NCBI RefSeq assembly: GCF_024347315.1
Contig: NZ_AP025460.1
Location: forward strand, 1,488,001-1,552,000
Length of the DNA: 64,000 nucleotides
Origin: Vibrio atlanticus
GTDB taxonomy: Bacteria; Pseudomonadota; Gammaproteobacteria; Enterobacterales; Vibrionaceae
Reading direction: 5' to 3'
Within the stretch, counting starts at the first letter, position 1. Every line of letters starts with the position of its first letter. The notes beneath the pieces are model-generated. The model made no database searches and was not told where the DNA came from. It saw only the letters and a list, made by a program, of their open reading frames with translations. Positions 53,914 to 63,995 of the stretch are shown here, in pieces. Both the position numbers and the translations under genes were made by a program.

Positions 53914-54672
53914 CTAGTTAGCATAGAAGAAGTAAGCGGTAATCAAAAAGCTCGCGATGATCACTGTGGTGCGAACATATTGTTGTGGGATACGACGAGA
54001 AACTTTTGCTGAATAGTAACCACCGACTAATGTCCCAAACAAAACGGCCATGCCTGACGGCCAATCAATCGAACCATTCACAACAAAGAACACGATTGCC
54101 GCGAGTGATGCGCATGCCGATACCAACAATTTGATGCCATTCATCACGTTGATATTGGTATACCCTGCCAGTGCCAAGTAGCTCAATGTCACAATGCCTA
54201 AGCCTGCATTAAAATAACCACCATAAACACACACGATCAAAAGCAATACAGCTGAAAAGAACGCGCCTGCGCTGGTGGCGTGCTTATGTTTAGCTGTTAC
54301 TTTTTTGAGCCATTTGTTGAGAGTGCCACCAAAGGTAAAAAGCAGAGCGGCGAACAGCAATAACCAAGGTACGGATTGAGTAAATAGCGCTTCTGGTGTG
54401 TGTAGTAGTAAAAATGCACCAATGCTGCCGCCAATTATACATAGTCCAACAATGAGCTTGAGTTGTTTGGTACCAGATTGAATTTCGTGGCGTAGAGCGT
54501 AGGCTCCGCTAATGTATCCAGCACACGAAGCAAAGGTATTGGTCGCGTTGGCTGCTATTGGTGGAACGCCTGCAAACAATAGAGCGGGGAAGGTGATGAA
54601 GCTGCCTCCTCCTGCAATTGAGTTGAGCACACCGCCAATCACTCCCGATAAGAATAGAATCAACCAATCCAT
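53914..54672 (-). CDS. TauE/SafE-family permease
   Basis: This 252-residue membrane protein of about seven to eight segments has the family glycine block GVLNSIAGGGSFITFPALLF near its start and GYFNAGLGIVTLSYLALAG in the second half. It may export sulfite or an organic anion. It is of the shorter YfcA type, unlike the gene at 26120. It stands alone, and a terminator for the TctA operon lies downstream of that operon, about 140 bp from this gene's start. Confidence 0.85.
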   Translation of the reverse strand: MDWLILFLSGVIGGVLNSIAGGGSFITFPALLFAGVPPIAANATNTFASCAGYISGAYALRHEIQSGTKQLKLIVGLCIIGGSIGAFLLLHTPEALFTQSVPWLLLFAALLFTFGGTLNKWLKKVTAKHKHATSAGAFFSAVLLLIVCVYGGYFNAGLGIVTLSYLALAGYTNINVMNGIKLLVSACASLAAIVFFVVNGSIDWPSGMAVLFGTLVGGYYSAKVSRRIPQQYVRTTVIIASFLITAYFFYAN

Positions 54673-54813
54673 AGTTTTGAATCCAATGCGTTAAATGACC
54701 GTTTACCTTACTTGATTTCGTTACGAATATCAGTGTCATGTGTGTTGTAAAGGTAGGTTTGTGAGTTTGCTACCATCTTTAACCGTTGGTTCAAATTGAG
54801 CACCTAATTGAAA

Positions 54814-54834
54814 AAAGGAGCCAATGGCTCCTTT
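54814..54834 (-). terminator. Terminator of the tct operon
   Basis: AAAGGAGCC (54814-54822) and GGCTCCTTT (54826-54834) pair around a 3-nt loop; on the minus strand a T-run follows. It lies 30 bp after the tctA stop. Confidence 0.8.
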
Positions 54835-54863
54835 CGTTGAGGTTTCGTTGAATTGGTAGAGTT

Positions 54864-56384
54864 TTACACTTCTACTGGCTTCGATTTAAAGCTTCTAAAT
54901 AGTTTTACTAAGATTGGGCTAGATAGCACCAGCACAGCCAGAATAGTGAAGGTCATCGTGATTGGTCGTTCCCATAGGAAGCTCAGCTCGCCATCACTGA
55001 TCATCAATGCACGTCGTAGGTTCTCTTCCATTAATCCACCAAGGATAAAGCCTAGGAGTAATGGGGCAAGTGGGAAGTTAGCTAACCTCAGCGCAATCGC
55101 AACCATCGCAACAATGAGCATTACAAAAACATCCATCGTGTTGAAAGACACCAAGTACACGCCTGTGATTGAGAAGAAAATAATCATTGGCAGTAGTACC
55201 GTTCTTGGTACCGCTAGCAGTTTAGAGATGTAAGGGATTAAAGGCAGATTCAAGATAACCAGCACGATGTTGCCAAAGTACATCGAGATAATCACCGACC
55301 AGAATACATCTGGGTGCTCAACGAACAAGCGAGGACCGGGTTGGATGCCATAAGCGATGAGTGCACCAAGCATAATTGCTGTAGTACCAGAGCCCGGAAT
55401 ACCGAGTGTCAGTAGCGGAACGAATGAACCACTCGAAGCTGCATTATTTGCTGATTCAGGAGCCACAAGACCACGAATACTGCCTTTACCAAACTCTTTC
55501 TGCTTGTCTTTTGGTGCTAGGCTGCGTTCCATGCCGTAGCTTAAGAAAGCTGCGATAGTCGCGCCAGCACCCGGAAGCACGCCAGTGAAGAAGCCAAGAA
55601 TTGAAGAACGAATCGAAACGGGCGCGACTTCTTTGAACTCTTCTTTGGTCACTTTCATGCTGCCAATATCGGCCATCTTTTGGCTTTCTTCGCCGCTGGT
55701 GTCTTTCTCTGGTTTCAAAATACCCATTAAAGTCTCACCTAAAGCGAATGTTGCCATAGCAAGAAGTAGGAAACTAAAGCCATCCATTAGGTCTGTTAGA
55801 CCAAACGTGAAACGCTCAACACCAACGCCTTTGTCGATACCAACAGTAGATAACATCAAACCAAGAATGGTCATCATCCATGCCTTTATTACCTGACCCG
55901 GGCCTGCAAAAGCCGCTACAGCCGATAGACCTAACAACATCAATGCAAAGTAGTCTGACGACTGGAAGCTCAATGAGACACTTGCTAGAGCCGGTGCTGC
56001 AATCAAAAGCATGATTGCTGACAGAGTACCGCCAGTGAAAGAAGAGTAGGCTGCTAGTGCCAACGCTTTACCTGCTTGGCCTTTTTGTGCCATTGGGTAG
56101 CCGTCGAATGCGGTTACTACCGTTGAAGAACAACCTGGAGCATTGATTAAGATTGATGACGTTGAGCCACCAAATACAGCGCCGTAGTACACACCTGCCA
56201 TTAAGATTAAGCCAGAAGAAGGGTCTAGGCCGTATGTAATCGGGATCATCAACGCGATTGCTGAAATTGGACCTAGCCCCGGGAGCATACCAATGAAGGT
56301 ACCCACGAAGCAGCCCACAATTACCATCATGATGTTCATTGGCATCACAGCGGTAGAAAGTCCTTGTAAAATTCCGTCTAACAT
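54864..56384 (-). CDS. tctA: Tripartite tricarboxylate transporter, large membrane subunit TctA
   Basis: This 506-residue protein has about eleven to twelve segments and forms the channel part of a TTT carrier for citrate or related acids. Family blocks: GTFIGMLPGLGPISAIALMIP (about 28-48), FGGSTSSILINAPG and GIPGSGTTAIMLGAL in the second half. It follows tctB by 10 bp. With tctB and tctC it forms a complete TTT system. The substrate is carboxylate by family; which one is not clear. Confidence 0.95.
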   Translation of the reverse strand: MLDGILQGLSTAVMPMNIMMVIVGCFVGTFIGMLPGLGPISAIALMIPITYGLDPSSGLILMAGVYYGAVFGGSTSSILINAPGCSSTVVTAFDGYPMAQKGQAGKALALAAYSSFTGGTLSAIMLLIAAPALASVSLSFQSSDYFALMLLGLSAVAAFAGPGQVIKAWMMTILGLMLSTVGIDKGVGVERFTFGLTDLMDGFSFLLLAMATFALGETLMGILKPEKDTSGEESQKMADIGSMKVTKEEFKEVAPVSIRSSILGFFTGVLPGAGATIAAFLSYGMERSLAPKDKQKEFGKGSIRGLVAPESANNAASSGSFVPLLTLGIPGSGTTAIMLGALIAYGIQPGPRLFVEHPDVFWSVIISMYFGNIVLVILNLPLIPYISKLLAVPRTVLLPMIIFFSITGVYLVSFNTMDVFVMLIVAMVAIALRLANFPLAPLLLGFILGGLMEENLRRALMISDGELSFLWERPITMTFTILAVLVLSSPILVKLFRSFKSKPVEV

Positions 56385-56394
56385 AATGTTATCC

Positions 56395-56895
56395 CTACCA
56401 AAGAGTGAAGATTAAGCCAGGCTCTAGGTAGATATCTAAGCCTTGAGTTAATAATAAAAAGAACGCGATAACGAAAGGAAATGACGCGCTAAATAAAATA
56501 GATTTACGGCGCTCACCCAATAGGTAAAAGCCAGCAAGCAAGAAGAAGCTAGTTGCTAAAACAAAGCCAAGATAAGTCAGTCCTACACCGTACAAAGCCA
56601 TCAACACTAAAAAGCCAATGAGCAGCTTCCAGTTCAACGGCGTGGTGTCGCATGAAACCTTCTGGTCCGGTTGTCCTGTAACTAGTAGGATCAACGACAG
56701 GCCGATGCCGATAAACGTTAATAGGGTAGGTAAAGTTCTTGCAGTGAAGGGTTCGTACTCGTCACCGGGGAACAAAGGAATTAGCGTGGTTTGGTAGCCA
56801 TAGCACAAGCACGCCAGCATAAAGATCATGGCTCCGATGCGATCCTTTGAAAGCAAAGATTCCTTACTCAGAAATTTGGTTGGTAAGTCCGACAT
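56395..56895 (-). CDS. tctB: Tripartite tricarboxylate transporter, small membrane subunit TctB
   Basis: This 166-residue membrane protein has four segments (the last LFSASFPFVIAFFLLLTQGL) and is the small subunit. The start at 56895 (MSDLPTKF) follows GGAGTTGGAT; a longer frame to 56940 is unlikely. A weak hairpin AGAGGG / CCCTCT at 57111-57130 lies between tctC and tctB and may let tctC be made in excess, as is usual for a binding protein. It is followed by tctA. Confidence 0.88.
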   Translation of the reverse strand: MSDLPTKFLSKESLLSKDRIGAMIFMLACLCYGYQTTLIPLFPGDEYEPFTARTLPTLLTFIGIGLSLILLVTGQPDQKVSCDTTPLNWKLLIGFLVLMALYGVGLTYLGFVLATSFFLLAGFYLLGERRKSILFSASFPFVIAFFLLLTQGLDIYLEPGLIFTLW

Positions 56896-57141
56896 ATCCA
56901 ACTCCATTTGGGGTGGTATAAATAGTAAAAAGCCGTACATGAGCGAGTTAATGAAGAATGTCTGGGATCACTAACCAAAGGTAAGCGAATTACGGTACTG
57001 GTTTATCAGCCACTTGCGTTTACAACGAATCGGCAAGCGTTAGTAATACGTCTACGAATAAACAAAGGAGTTTGAAGTTAACTCATGTACGGCGAAACAA
57101 GGAAAGAGTAAGAGGGCACATAGACCCTCTATGGTTGTTAG

Positions 57142-58113
57142 TTATTTCAAGAAACCAAGATCACGCATTAGGTCGCCCATCTGTTTTTCTTGGTCTTCTA
57201 GGAAGGCGTAAAAATCTTTGTCAGCTTTGTAGTTGTCAATCCAACCGTTACGGTCACGAACCACTTGCCATTCATCGGTCTTGTACATCTTGCCTAGAGC
57301 TACATTCCACTCGTCGATTTTCGCTTGGCTAGTGCCAGGTGCCGCGAAGAAGCCACGCCAGTTAGCAAATACTGTTTCGTTGCCGTACTCAGTTAGTGTT
57401 GGGATGTTTGGTGCCGCATCAAGACGTTTTGGTGCCGTTACTGCCAATACTTTTACTTGGCCTGATTTAGACATTTCTAGCACTTCACCAAGGCCTGTCG
57501 AAAGCAGTTGTGTTTCGCCAGAAAGCAGTGCCGCCATCGCTTTACCGCCAGCATCGTAGGCAATGTAACGTACTTTCTTCGCATCAAAACCTTCGCCTTT
57601 GAACGCTGCCGCCACAACAAGGTGATCCATGCTGCCTCGAGCCGAGCCGCCTGCAATTTTCACTTTACGTGGGTTGCCTTCGAATTCTTTTACTACATCT
57701 TCCCAAGTGTTGTACTTCGAATCCGCAGACGCAACGATTGCGCCATAGTCGGCAATAGTTGCTGCTACAGGAGTTAGGTCGCGGAAAGATTGTGGGAAGA
57801 TCCCCGTTAGTGAACGAACAACGATAGGCGTTGAGTTCACCATTAGCGTGTCTTCTTGACGTTGAGCCGTCTCGATTAGGTGTGCAATGGCTTTACCGCC
57901 ACCACCACCAGACAAGTTTTGGAAAGAGACATTTTCTACGATGTCGGATTTAACTAATACATCACCCGTACCACGAGCCGTCATATCCCAACCGCCACCA
58001 GCGCCGCCAGGGATTAGGAAGTGGATTTTTTCTACGTCAGCAGCAAAAGTGTTAAAAGAAAAGGTTGCTGCGATGATAGAAGCCGCAAGAGTAGGTTTCA
58101 GTGCCTTGAACAT
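57142..58113 (-). CDS. tctC: Tripartite tricarboxylate transporter, periplasmic binding protein TctC
   Basis: This 323-residue secreted binding protein (signal peptide FKALKPTLAASIIAATFSFN, then cleavage near TFAA) has the TctC blocks IHFLIPGGAGGGWDMTARG and LSGGGGGKAIAHL, and IAGGSARGSMDHLV later. It captures the acid and delivers it to TctAB. It is the first gene of the operon, 201 bp before tctB, and diverges from the large sensor gene. A 454-bp gap to that gene holds the promoters. Confidence 0.93.
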   Translation of the reverse strand: MFKALKPTLAASIIAATFSFNTFAADVEKIHFLIPGGAGGGWDMTARGTGDVLVKSDIVENVSFQNLSGGGGGKAIAHLIETAQRQEDTLMVNSTPIVVRSLTGIFPQSFRDLTPVAATIADYGAIVASADSKYNTWEDVVKEFEGNPRKVKIAGGSARGSMDHLVVAAAFKGEGFDAKKVRYIAYDAGGKAMAALLSGETQLLSTGLGEVLEMSKSGQVKVLAVTAPKRLDAAPNIPTLTEYGNETVFANWRGFFAAPGTSQAKIDEWNVALGKMYKTDEWQVVRDRNGWIDNYKADKDFYAFLEDQEKQMGDLMRDLGFLK

Positions 58114-58567
58114 GGTTCACGTTCCTTATGTAGGGGATCTCTTCAATGGAGAGAAACTTATGTTTTATATCCAGCTACTAATTACACGAATAGGGTGTTG
58201 GTTAGCAGATGACTTTAAAGTTAACGATGTGTTAAAGAATTGTCTGTAATGCGGCGATATTGAGAATAAAGAACATTGGGTGAATAAAGTGCATAAAGTT
58301 CACGGGGACGTGGCTCTAGGATTCTTCAAGAAATAATTATTCTCATTTTTTCTTAAGGTTGTGTGAACAATTTGTTTTGACTATTAGCCGTTTTATACTG
58401 TTGGGTATCATTAAAGTAGGTACTTTATTGTGACACAGAGAGAGGGATAGGGAGACGCTCTTGTATATATAGAATAATGTGTTGCTAGGTGGGGTATGCT
58501 ACTGTAATAATATAAATATTGCTGGCATGTTACATTTCTGGGCTAATGGTTATTCAAGGATCGAATA
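58114..58567. promoter_or_regulatory. Divergent promoter region of tctC and the large sensor gene
   Basis: These 454 bp have no gene. The sequence is AT-rich and should hold the promoters of both genes. I saw no clear palindrome, CRP or sigma-54 site. Confidence 0.3.
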
Positions 58568-61500
58568 ATGACAGACAAAAAAGTTTCTTTACGATTTACT
58601 GTTGGAGGAATGTTTTTACTCGCGACATTTCTTACCGCTGTTGTTGCGGTTTCACTGCAATATTACTTCAGTAAAAAAATGGCGACTGAGAATACCTTAT
58701 CCAAGTTGACGATGGTGTCCCAAGAGTTGAGTAACTATATCGGCGCGGTTGATTCTGACGCAGCCAACACCGCGCGTTTACTTGCTTCAGTGAAACGGTC
58801 TATCAGTAACAAAATATCGAAAGAAGAGTCGCGTAGTATTCTTTCTGAAGCCATTAAAGATAACCCTCTCTTTTATAGTATTTACATTGGCTCATCCAAT
58901 GAAAACTTCTTCCAAATTATTAATCTAGAATCTGCCCCTGTCGTTAGAGAGAAAATCGGTGCACAACAAACGGACCGTTGGGTTGTGGTTGAGATTCATA
59001 ATAGAGGGGAGGAGCGCGTCCGTACGACGAAATATTTTGACCAAGAGTTTACGCTAAGAGATTCAACTACAGAGCAGAGCAACTACTTTCCAACAACCAG
59101 GCCTTGGTATGTTTCTGCCAATGTTCAGTCGGTCGAAAAAACTCAGCCATATCTTTTTCAGCATTTACAAATTACCGGGCAAACTTATTCTTTAGCGTTT
59201 GATGCGAAAATCGACTCTGAAGTTCAACATGTGATTGGTATTGATATTGTGTTGTCTTCTTTGGCTAGCAAACTCTCAGGTACGGCGCTTGGCTTAGCAG
59301 AAGATAGTAAGGTTGAGTCTTTCTTATATTCGAAATCGGGTAATATTATTGCGTCTAACCTCAAGGTTAACAATCAGGAATCGGAGTTTGATGTATCAAC
59401 ATTGATGCTATCGTCTGAGCAACAAACCTTGGTTAACGATACCCCTCCGCTGTTAGTGTCTAATCAAAATGATTGGGGGCCGATGGACTTTTCTGTGGCG
59501 GGAAAACCAAACGGTTATGCGATAGACCTTCTCAAAATGATCGGTGAGATGACTGGGATCAGGTTTGAATTTGTGAATGGCTTTTCTTGGGGAGAGCTTG
59601 TCAGTAAGTTTCAAGAAGGAAGCATCGATGGCCTGCAATCGGTTCAAAATTATAAAAATAATGGCATAGATGGCCTATACACGACTCCAATTTATGAATT
59701 GCCATTTTCTGTCGTGACAAGGGTCGGTGCGAAGGTTGTCACTAATTATGCCGAGCTTGAGGGTAAAAAAGTTGCCATTTTATCTGGGTGGTCAATTATT
59801 CCTAAGTTGAGAGAGGACTTTCCGAACATTGATTTAGTTGAATTTGAAAACCTAGAGTCTGCATTTAATTCAATTGAAAGCGAAGAGAACTTTGCTTTCT
59901 TAGAAGCAGAACCCGTGCTCTCGTTTGCATTAGATAGGTTTTTCCAGCCAGGCCTTGTTGTCAATGGGTCTCTAGAAGATCTAAAACAGAACTACTCAAA
60001 TCAATTCCATTTGGTGCTGCAGAGCAAGCATAAACAATTGCTTCCAATCATTGATCAAGCTATCAGCAAGTTAAGTGGTGAACAACTTGATGCCTTAGCG
60101 AAAAAGTGGCTCCATGATACCGGCTTTAATACGAATACGACGGTTCCTTATACTGAACTTTATGATTTGGCTAAGGAAGCAACGGTTGAAGGCAGTATGA
60201 TAAGGGTAGAGTTGAATGGCGAGGTCAAGCATCTCTATTTAAAGAAAATAGACACGGGCGAACACTACTCCGAGTATTTTGCGGTATTGATTCCCGAAAC
60301 TGAAATCTTTAGTACAGTCAATAAACGTCTAGCAACCTCTGTTGGCGTAACGATGTTACTGATGAGTTTGACCTTGCCTATTGCTTGGGTTTTTGGTGCA
60401 CCGATAGTGCGTCCTATTCGTCAATTAGAGGAGGAGACTCATAAGATCAAGATGCGTGATTATGACAGTGTCGAGCTTGTTGAGACTCGAATTAAAGAGG
60501 TATGGGAACTGTCTATTGCGGTGAAAGGTATGGCTGCAGAGATTAAGCGGCATGAACAGACCCAAGAAGCCTTTGTTGAGTCGTTCATTAAACTTATCGC
60601 TCAAGCTATCGATGATAAGTCCGCTTATACGGCTGGGCATTGTAACCGTGTACCAGAACTGGGTTTGATGCTGGCTGATGTGGCTGAAAAATCACAGTCT
60701 GAGCACTTCAAAGACTTTGAGTTTAAAAATGATGACGAACGCCGTGAGTTTAGAATTGCGGCTTGGCTTCATGATTGTGGCAAGATCACGACACCGGAAC
60801 ACATCGTCGATAAAGGTACGAAGTTAGAAGCGAACTACAACCGAATCCACGAGGTGAGAACTCGATTTGAAGTACTTTGGCGTGATGCGGAAATCACCGC
60901 TTTGAGAAAACAACTTGATGGTACGCTATCAAGGCAACTGATAGCCGATGAACTTACGGCAACGAAGCAGCAGCTACAAGATGACTTTGCCTTTATCGCT
61001 ACGTCGAACGTTGGTGGTGAGTTCATGAGTGACGACAAAGTTGCTCGTATTCGTTCGATAGCTGAGACGACTTGGATGCGTAATTTTGATGACCAACTTG
61101 GTCTATCACCGATAGAAGCCTTGAATCGAGAATCGAGTTCAAGCTTGCCAGCGACAGAGCTGCTGTTAAGTGATAAGCCTGAACATATAGTGAAAAGAGA
61201 TAGGCCGTTAGAGTTTGACCCGAAACATCAAATTAAAATGGATGTACCTGAGCACTTATACAACCTAGGCGAAGTCTACAATCTGAGTATTGCACGCGGC
61301 ACGTTGACCGCTGAAGATAGGTTCAAGATAAACGAGCACATGCTTGGCACGATTAAGATGCTTGAGAATCTGCCATTCCCGAAAGAGCTAAGCCGTGTTC
61401 CTCGCTATGCTTCGACGCACCATGAAACACTTAAAGGTACGGGATATCCAAGGAAATTGACTGGTGATGACCTATCAATCCCAGAACGTATTCTGGTGAT

Positions 61501-61741
61501 CTCCGATATTTTTGAGGCGTTAACCGCTGCGGATAGGCCTTATAAGAAAGCGAAGCCGATTAGTGTTGCTGTCGACATCATGTACAAAATGGCATTAGAC
61601 GAGCATCTCGATATCGAGCTGTTTAGATTGTTCTTAACTAGCGGTACTCACCTGCGTTATGCCGAAGAATATCTGAAACCGGAACAAATTGATTTCGTTG
61701 ATATCAATAAATACCTAGAAGTTACTCGTCAGATAGCTTGA
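58568..61741 (+). CDS. Large membrane sensor: Cache, solute-binding, HAMP and HD-GYP domains
   Basis: This 1057-residue protein has a first membrane segment (about 10-34), a dCache-like outer domain (about 40-285, TTRPWYVSANVQS and LAFDAKI), then a type 3 solute-binding domain (about 295-520, PNGYAIDLLKMIGEMTGIRFE). A second membrane segment near 600-620 and a HAMP part (about 622-680) follow. The HD-GYP domain has H735-D736 in WLHDCGK and GTGYP at 957-961. Some 220 residues lie between the two motifs, against about 60-70 usual, so a helical insertion is present. It should break c-di-GMP on sensing a carboxylate or amino acid. The neighbour, tctC, suggests which kind. Confidence 0.85.
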   Translation: MTDKKVSLRFTVGGMFLLATFLTAVVAVSLQYYFSKKMATENTLSKLTMVSQELSNYIGAVDSDAANTARLLASVKRSISNKISKEESRSILSEAIKDNPLFYSIYIGSSNENFFQIINLESAPVVREKIGAQQTDRWVVVEIHNRGEERVRTTKYFDQEFTLRDSTTEQSNYFPTTRPWYVSANVQSVEKTQPYLFQHLQITGQTYSLAFDAKIDSEVQHVIGIDIVLSSLASKLSGTALGLAEDSKVESFLYSKSGNIIASNLKVNNQESEFDVSTLMLSSEQQTLVNDTPPLLVSNQNDWGPMDFSVAGKPNGYAIDLLKMIGEMTGIRFEFVNGFSWGELVSKFQEGSIDGLQSVQNYKNNGIDGLYTTPIYELPFSVVTRVGAKVVTNYAELEGKKVAILSGWSIIPKLREDFPNIDLVEFENLESAFNSIESEENFAFLEAEPVLSFALDRFFQPGLVVNGSLEDLKQNYSNQFHLVLQSKHKQLLPIIDQAISKLSGEQLDALAKKWLHDTGFNTNTTVPYTELYDLAKEATVEGSMIRVELNGEVKHLYLKKIDTGEHYSEYFAVLIPETEIFSTVNKRLATSVGVTMLLMSLTLPIAWVFGAPIVRPIRQLEEETHKIKMRDYDSVELVETRIKEVWELSIAVKGMAAEIKRHEQTQEAFVESFIKLIAQAIDDKSAYTAGHCNRVPELGLMLADVAEKSQSEHFKDFEFKNDDERREFRIAAWLHDCGKITTPEHIVDKGTKLEANYNRIHEVRTRFEVLWRDAEITALRKQLDGTLSRQLIADELTATKQQLQDDFAFIATSNVGGEFMSDDKVARIRSIAETTWMRNFDDQLGLSPIEALNRESSSSLPATELLLSDKPEHIVKRDRPLEFDPKHQIKMDVPEHLYNLGEVYNLSIARGTLTAEDRFKINEHMLGTIKMLENLPFPKELSRVPRYASTHHETLKGTGYPRKLTGDDLSIPERILVISDIFEALTAADRPYKKAKPISVAVDIMYKMALDEHLDIELFRLFLTSGTHLRYAEEYLKPEQIDFVDINKYLEVTRQIA

Positions 61742-61777
61742 TTAAAGGTTGGCTTGTTAGAACGGGTTCGATGAATG

Positions 61778-61801
61778 AAAGGCGCACATGAGTGCGCCTT
61801 T
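61778..61801 (+). terminator. Terminator of the large sensor gene
   Basis: AAAGGCGCAC (61778-61787) and GTGCGCCTTT (61792-61801) form a 10-bp stem with a 4-nt loop and a T-run. Confidence 0.88.
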
Positions 61802-62025
61802 TTTATATCTGTTTATCGGTGAGCAGGTGGATAGACACAGAGGGAGCTGCGATTGACAAGTTTGGCGATAAGTTGTCGACACATCGATTCCAAATAATTT
61901 TAGAGTATGTATCGGGTTGGTGGTTGTTAATCTGTTTGAAGCGATAAATAACAATTAGTTAAGTTGTTTTTAGTGTCCTTTTGGGTGAGTTTTTATCGTC
62001 TATAAAAAATACTACCTTAGTCTAA

Positions 62026-62099
62026 ATTGTCGACAATCTACTTGATTGTCGACAATTCGATCGTGTATTTTATGTTCATGTTATGAAATTGTTGACAGT
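62026..62099. promoter_or_regulatory. Operator array of the GntR regulator
   Basis: ATTGTCGACAAT is found at 62026-62037 and 62045-62056, perfect palindromes 19 bp apart from centre to centre. A looser copy ATTGTTGACAGT lies at 62088-62099, and a GTTGTCGACAC at 61872-61882. The array ends 19 bp before the regulator's GTG, as for autoregulation. GntR/FCD proteins bind palindromes of this size. Confidence 0.75.
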
Positions 62100-62117
62100 T
62101 AGGGTCGGCAATCAGAA

Positions 62118-62852
62118 GTGAGCAGCGTGAATATGAATACTGCGATAAAAGATCTCACCTTAAGTGCAAACACGAAAACACGTGTGAGCGACAAAGAAAA
62201 CACCAAGTCGGAAAATCTGACTGAGTACCTCGTTGAGGCGATTGTTAACGGTGAATTAGCACCGGGCAGTAAGATCTCGGAACCTGAGCTGGCTAAACGC
62301 TTTGAGGTAAGCCGAGGTCCATTACGTGAAGCGATAATGCGTGTTGAAGGGCTTGGCCTAATAGAACGCATTCCACATGTTGGCGCGCGAGTTATTACCT
62401 TTTCGGCAGACAAACTGCTAGAGCTTTACGCCGTGCGAGAGGCATTGGAAGGCATGGCTGCTCGATTAGCGGCGAGACACATCACACAAGAAGAGTTGAT
62501 CGGGCTTGAAGGCTTATTGTCGACACATTCTAAACATATCGATGAAGTCGAAGGCTCTTCTTACTTTCATCAACATGGGGATTTCGATTTCCATTACCGC
62601 ATTATCAAAGCGAGTCGTAACAGCAAACTGATTTCGTTGTTGTGTGATGAGCTTTATCACTTATTACGCATGTACCGCTATCAATCGCCTAGGGCTCAGT
62701 CTCGACCTAAAGAGGCGCTCGATGAACACAAATACATCCTACAAGCAATTCGCAATCGTGATGAAGAGCTAGCAGAAATGCTAATGCGAAGACACATTTC
62801 GGGCAGTCGACTGCTTATAGAGCAACAAATTCAATCCAAAGATCTTGAATAA
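62118..62852 (+). CDS. GntR-family (FCD) transcriptional regulator of the prp operon
   Basis: This 244-residue repressor has a GntR winged-helix N-terminal half (about 40-100, LAKRFEVSRGPLREAIMRVEG, in part) and an FCD ligand domain (about 115-235) with VREALEGMAARLAAR and the metal-site pattern. It is the usual regulator in front of prpB in Vibrio and relatives. The GTG at 62118 or the ATG at 62133 can be the start; neither has a clear ribosome site. Its palindromic sites lie directly upstream. The ligand is thought to be a methylcitrate-cycle acid; here that is inferred from the neighbours. Confidence 0.85.
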   Translation: MSSVNMNTAIKDLTLSANTKTRVSDKENTKSENLTEYLVEAIVNGELAPGSKISEPELAKRFEVSRGPLREAIMRVEGLGLIERIPHVGARVITFSADKLLELYAVREALEGMAARLAARHITQEELIGLEGLLSTHSKHIDEVEGSSYFHQHGDFDFHYRIIKASRNSKLISLLCDELYHLLRMYRYQSPRAQSRPKEALDEHKYILQAIRNRDEELAEMLMRRHISGSRLLIEQQIQSKDLE

Positions 62853-62952
62853 CTGGCGACTGGTATCTGTCAGCGGGTCAGAGCTGGCGATAACCAAAAG
62901 CCGTAAGTCTTAAAGGTTAGCTAGAAATAATCAATTAACAGGGAGCGTCATT

Positions 62953-63849
62953 ATGAAGTTATCAGCAGGAGCTAAGTTCCGACAAGCTGTGCAAGACAAC
63001 AATCCATTGCAGATTGTCGGTACTGTGAATCCGTATTGCGCGATGATGGCAAAGAACTTGGGTCATCAGGCGATTTATTTGTCTGGCGGAGGCATCGCCA
63101 ATGCGTCTTATGGCTTGCCTGATTTAGGTATTACGACATTGAACGATGTATTGGTCGATGTTGAACGTATTACCAATGCGTGTGATTTGCCTTTGCTGGT
63201 GGATATCGACACAGGTTTTGGCGGCGCGTTCAATATTGCGCGTACGATTCGCGCGATGGAGAAGGCGGGCGCAGCTGCGATTCACATGGAAGACCAAGTA
63301 GCTCAGAAACGCTGTGGTCATCGACCAAATAAAGCAATTGTTAGTCAGCAAGAGATGGTCGATAGAGTTAAGGCGGCAACCGATGCCAGAACCGATGACA
63401 GCTTTGTGATTATGGCGCGTACGGATGCATTGGCGGTTGAAGGAATAGACAGTGCGATTGAACGAGCGATTGCGTGTGTTGAAGCGGGTGCGGACATGAT
63501 TTTCCCTGAAGCGATGAATCAACTCGACCAATACGTGAAGTTCTCGGCAGCTTTGAAATCAGCAACGGGTAAGCATGTGCCTATTCTCGCGAACATCACT
63601 GAGTTCGGCCAAACACCACTCTACAACTGTAACGAGTTAGCCCAATCAAGTGTCGACATGGTGCTTTATCCATTGAGTGCGTTCCGTGCGATGAACAAAG
63701 CGGCGGAGAATGTTTACAAGCACTTGTTAGTTGAAGGCAATCAAGAAGCTCTGTTGGATTCAATGCAAACCCGTAAAGAGCTTTACGAGCACCTTAATTA
63801 CCACGACTACGAGAACAAGCTTGATCAGTTGTTTTCAAGTGAAGGGTAA
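62953..63849 (+). CDS. prpB: 2-methylisocitrate lyase
   Basis: This 298-residue enzyme splits 2-methylisocitrate into succinate and pyruvate in propionate breakdown. The family core is present: the active-site motif KRCGH (residues about 121-125), DIDTGFGG for magnesium binding and [19 protein letters not shown] precedes the ATG. It lies 100 bp after the GntR gene, and the next gene starts at 63996, likely prpC, in the same operon. Confidence 0.95.
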   Translation: MKLSAGAKFRQAVQDNNPLQIVGTVNPYCAMMAKNLGHQAIYLSGGGIANASYGLPDLGITTLNDVLVDVERITNACDLPLLVDIDTGFGGAFNIARTIRAMEKAGAAAIHMEDQVAQKRCGHRPNKAIVSQQEMVDRVKAATDARTDDSFVIMARTDALAVEGIDSAIERAIACVEAGADMIFPEAMNQLDQYVKFSAALKSATGKHVPILANITEFGQTPLYNCNELAQSSVDMVLYPLSAFRAMNKAAENVYKHLLVEGNQEALLDSMQTRKELYEHLNYHDYENKLDQLFSSEG

Positions 63850-63995
63850 ACCAGTTTCAATTAATCAAAAATCAACTTAATCCAATAACGTGAAATGGTT
63901 AGTCGCCATATCCAGTAACGATGATAAAGATCATCGGACACATAAACAGGCAGCACCAAAGAGTGCAGGCGGCTAACACAGAAAAGGAGTTCACC

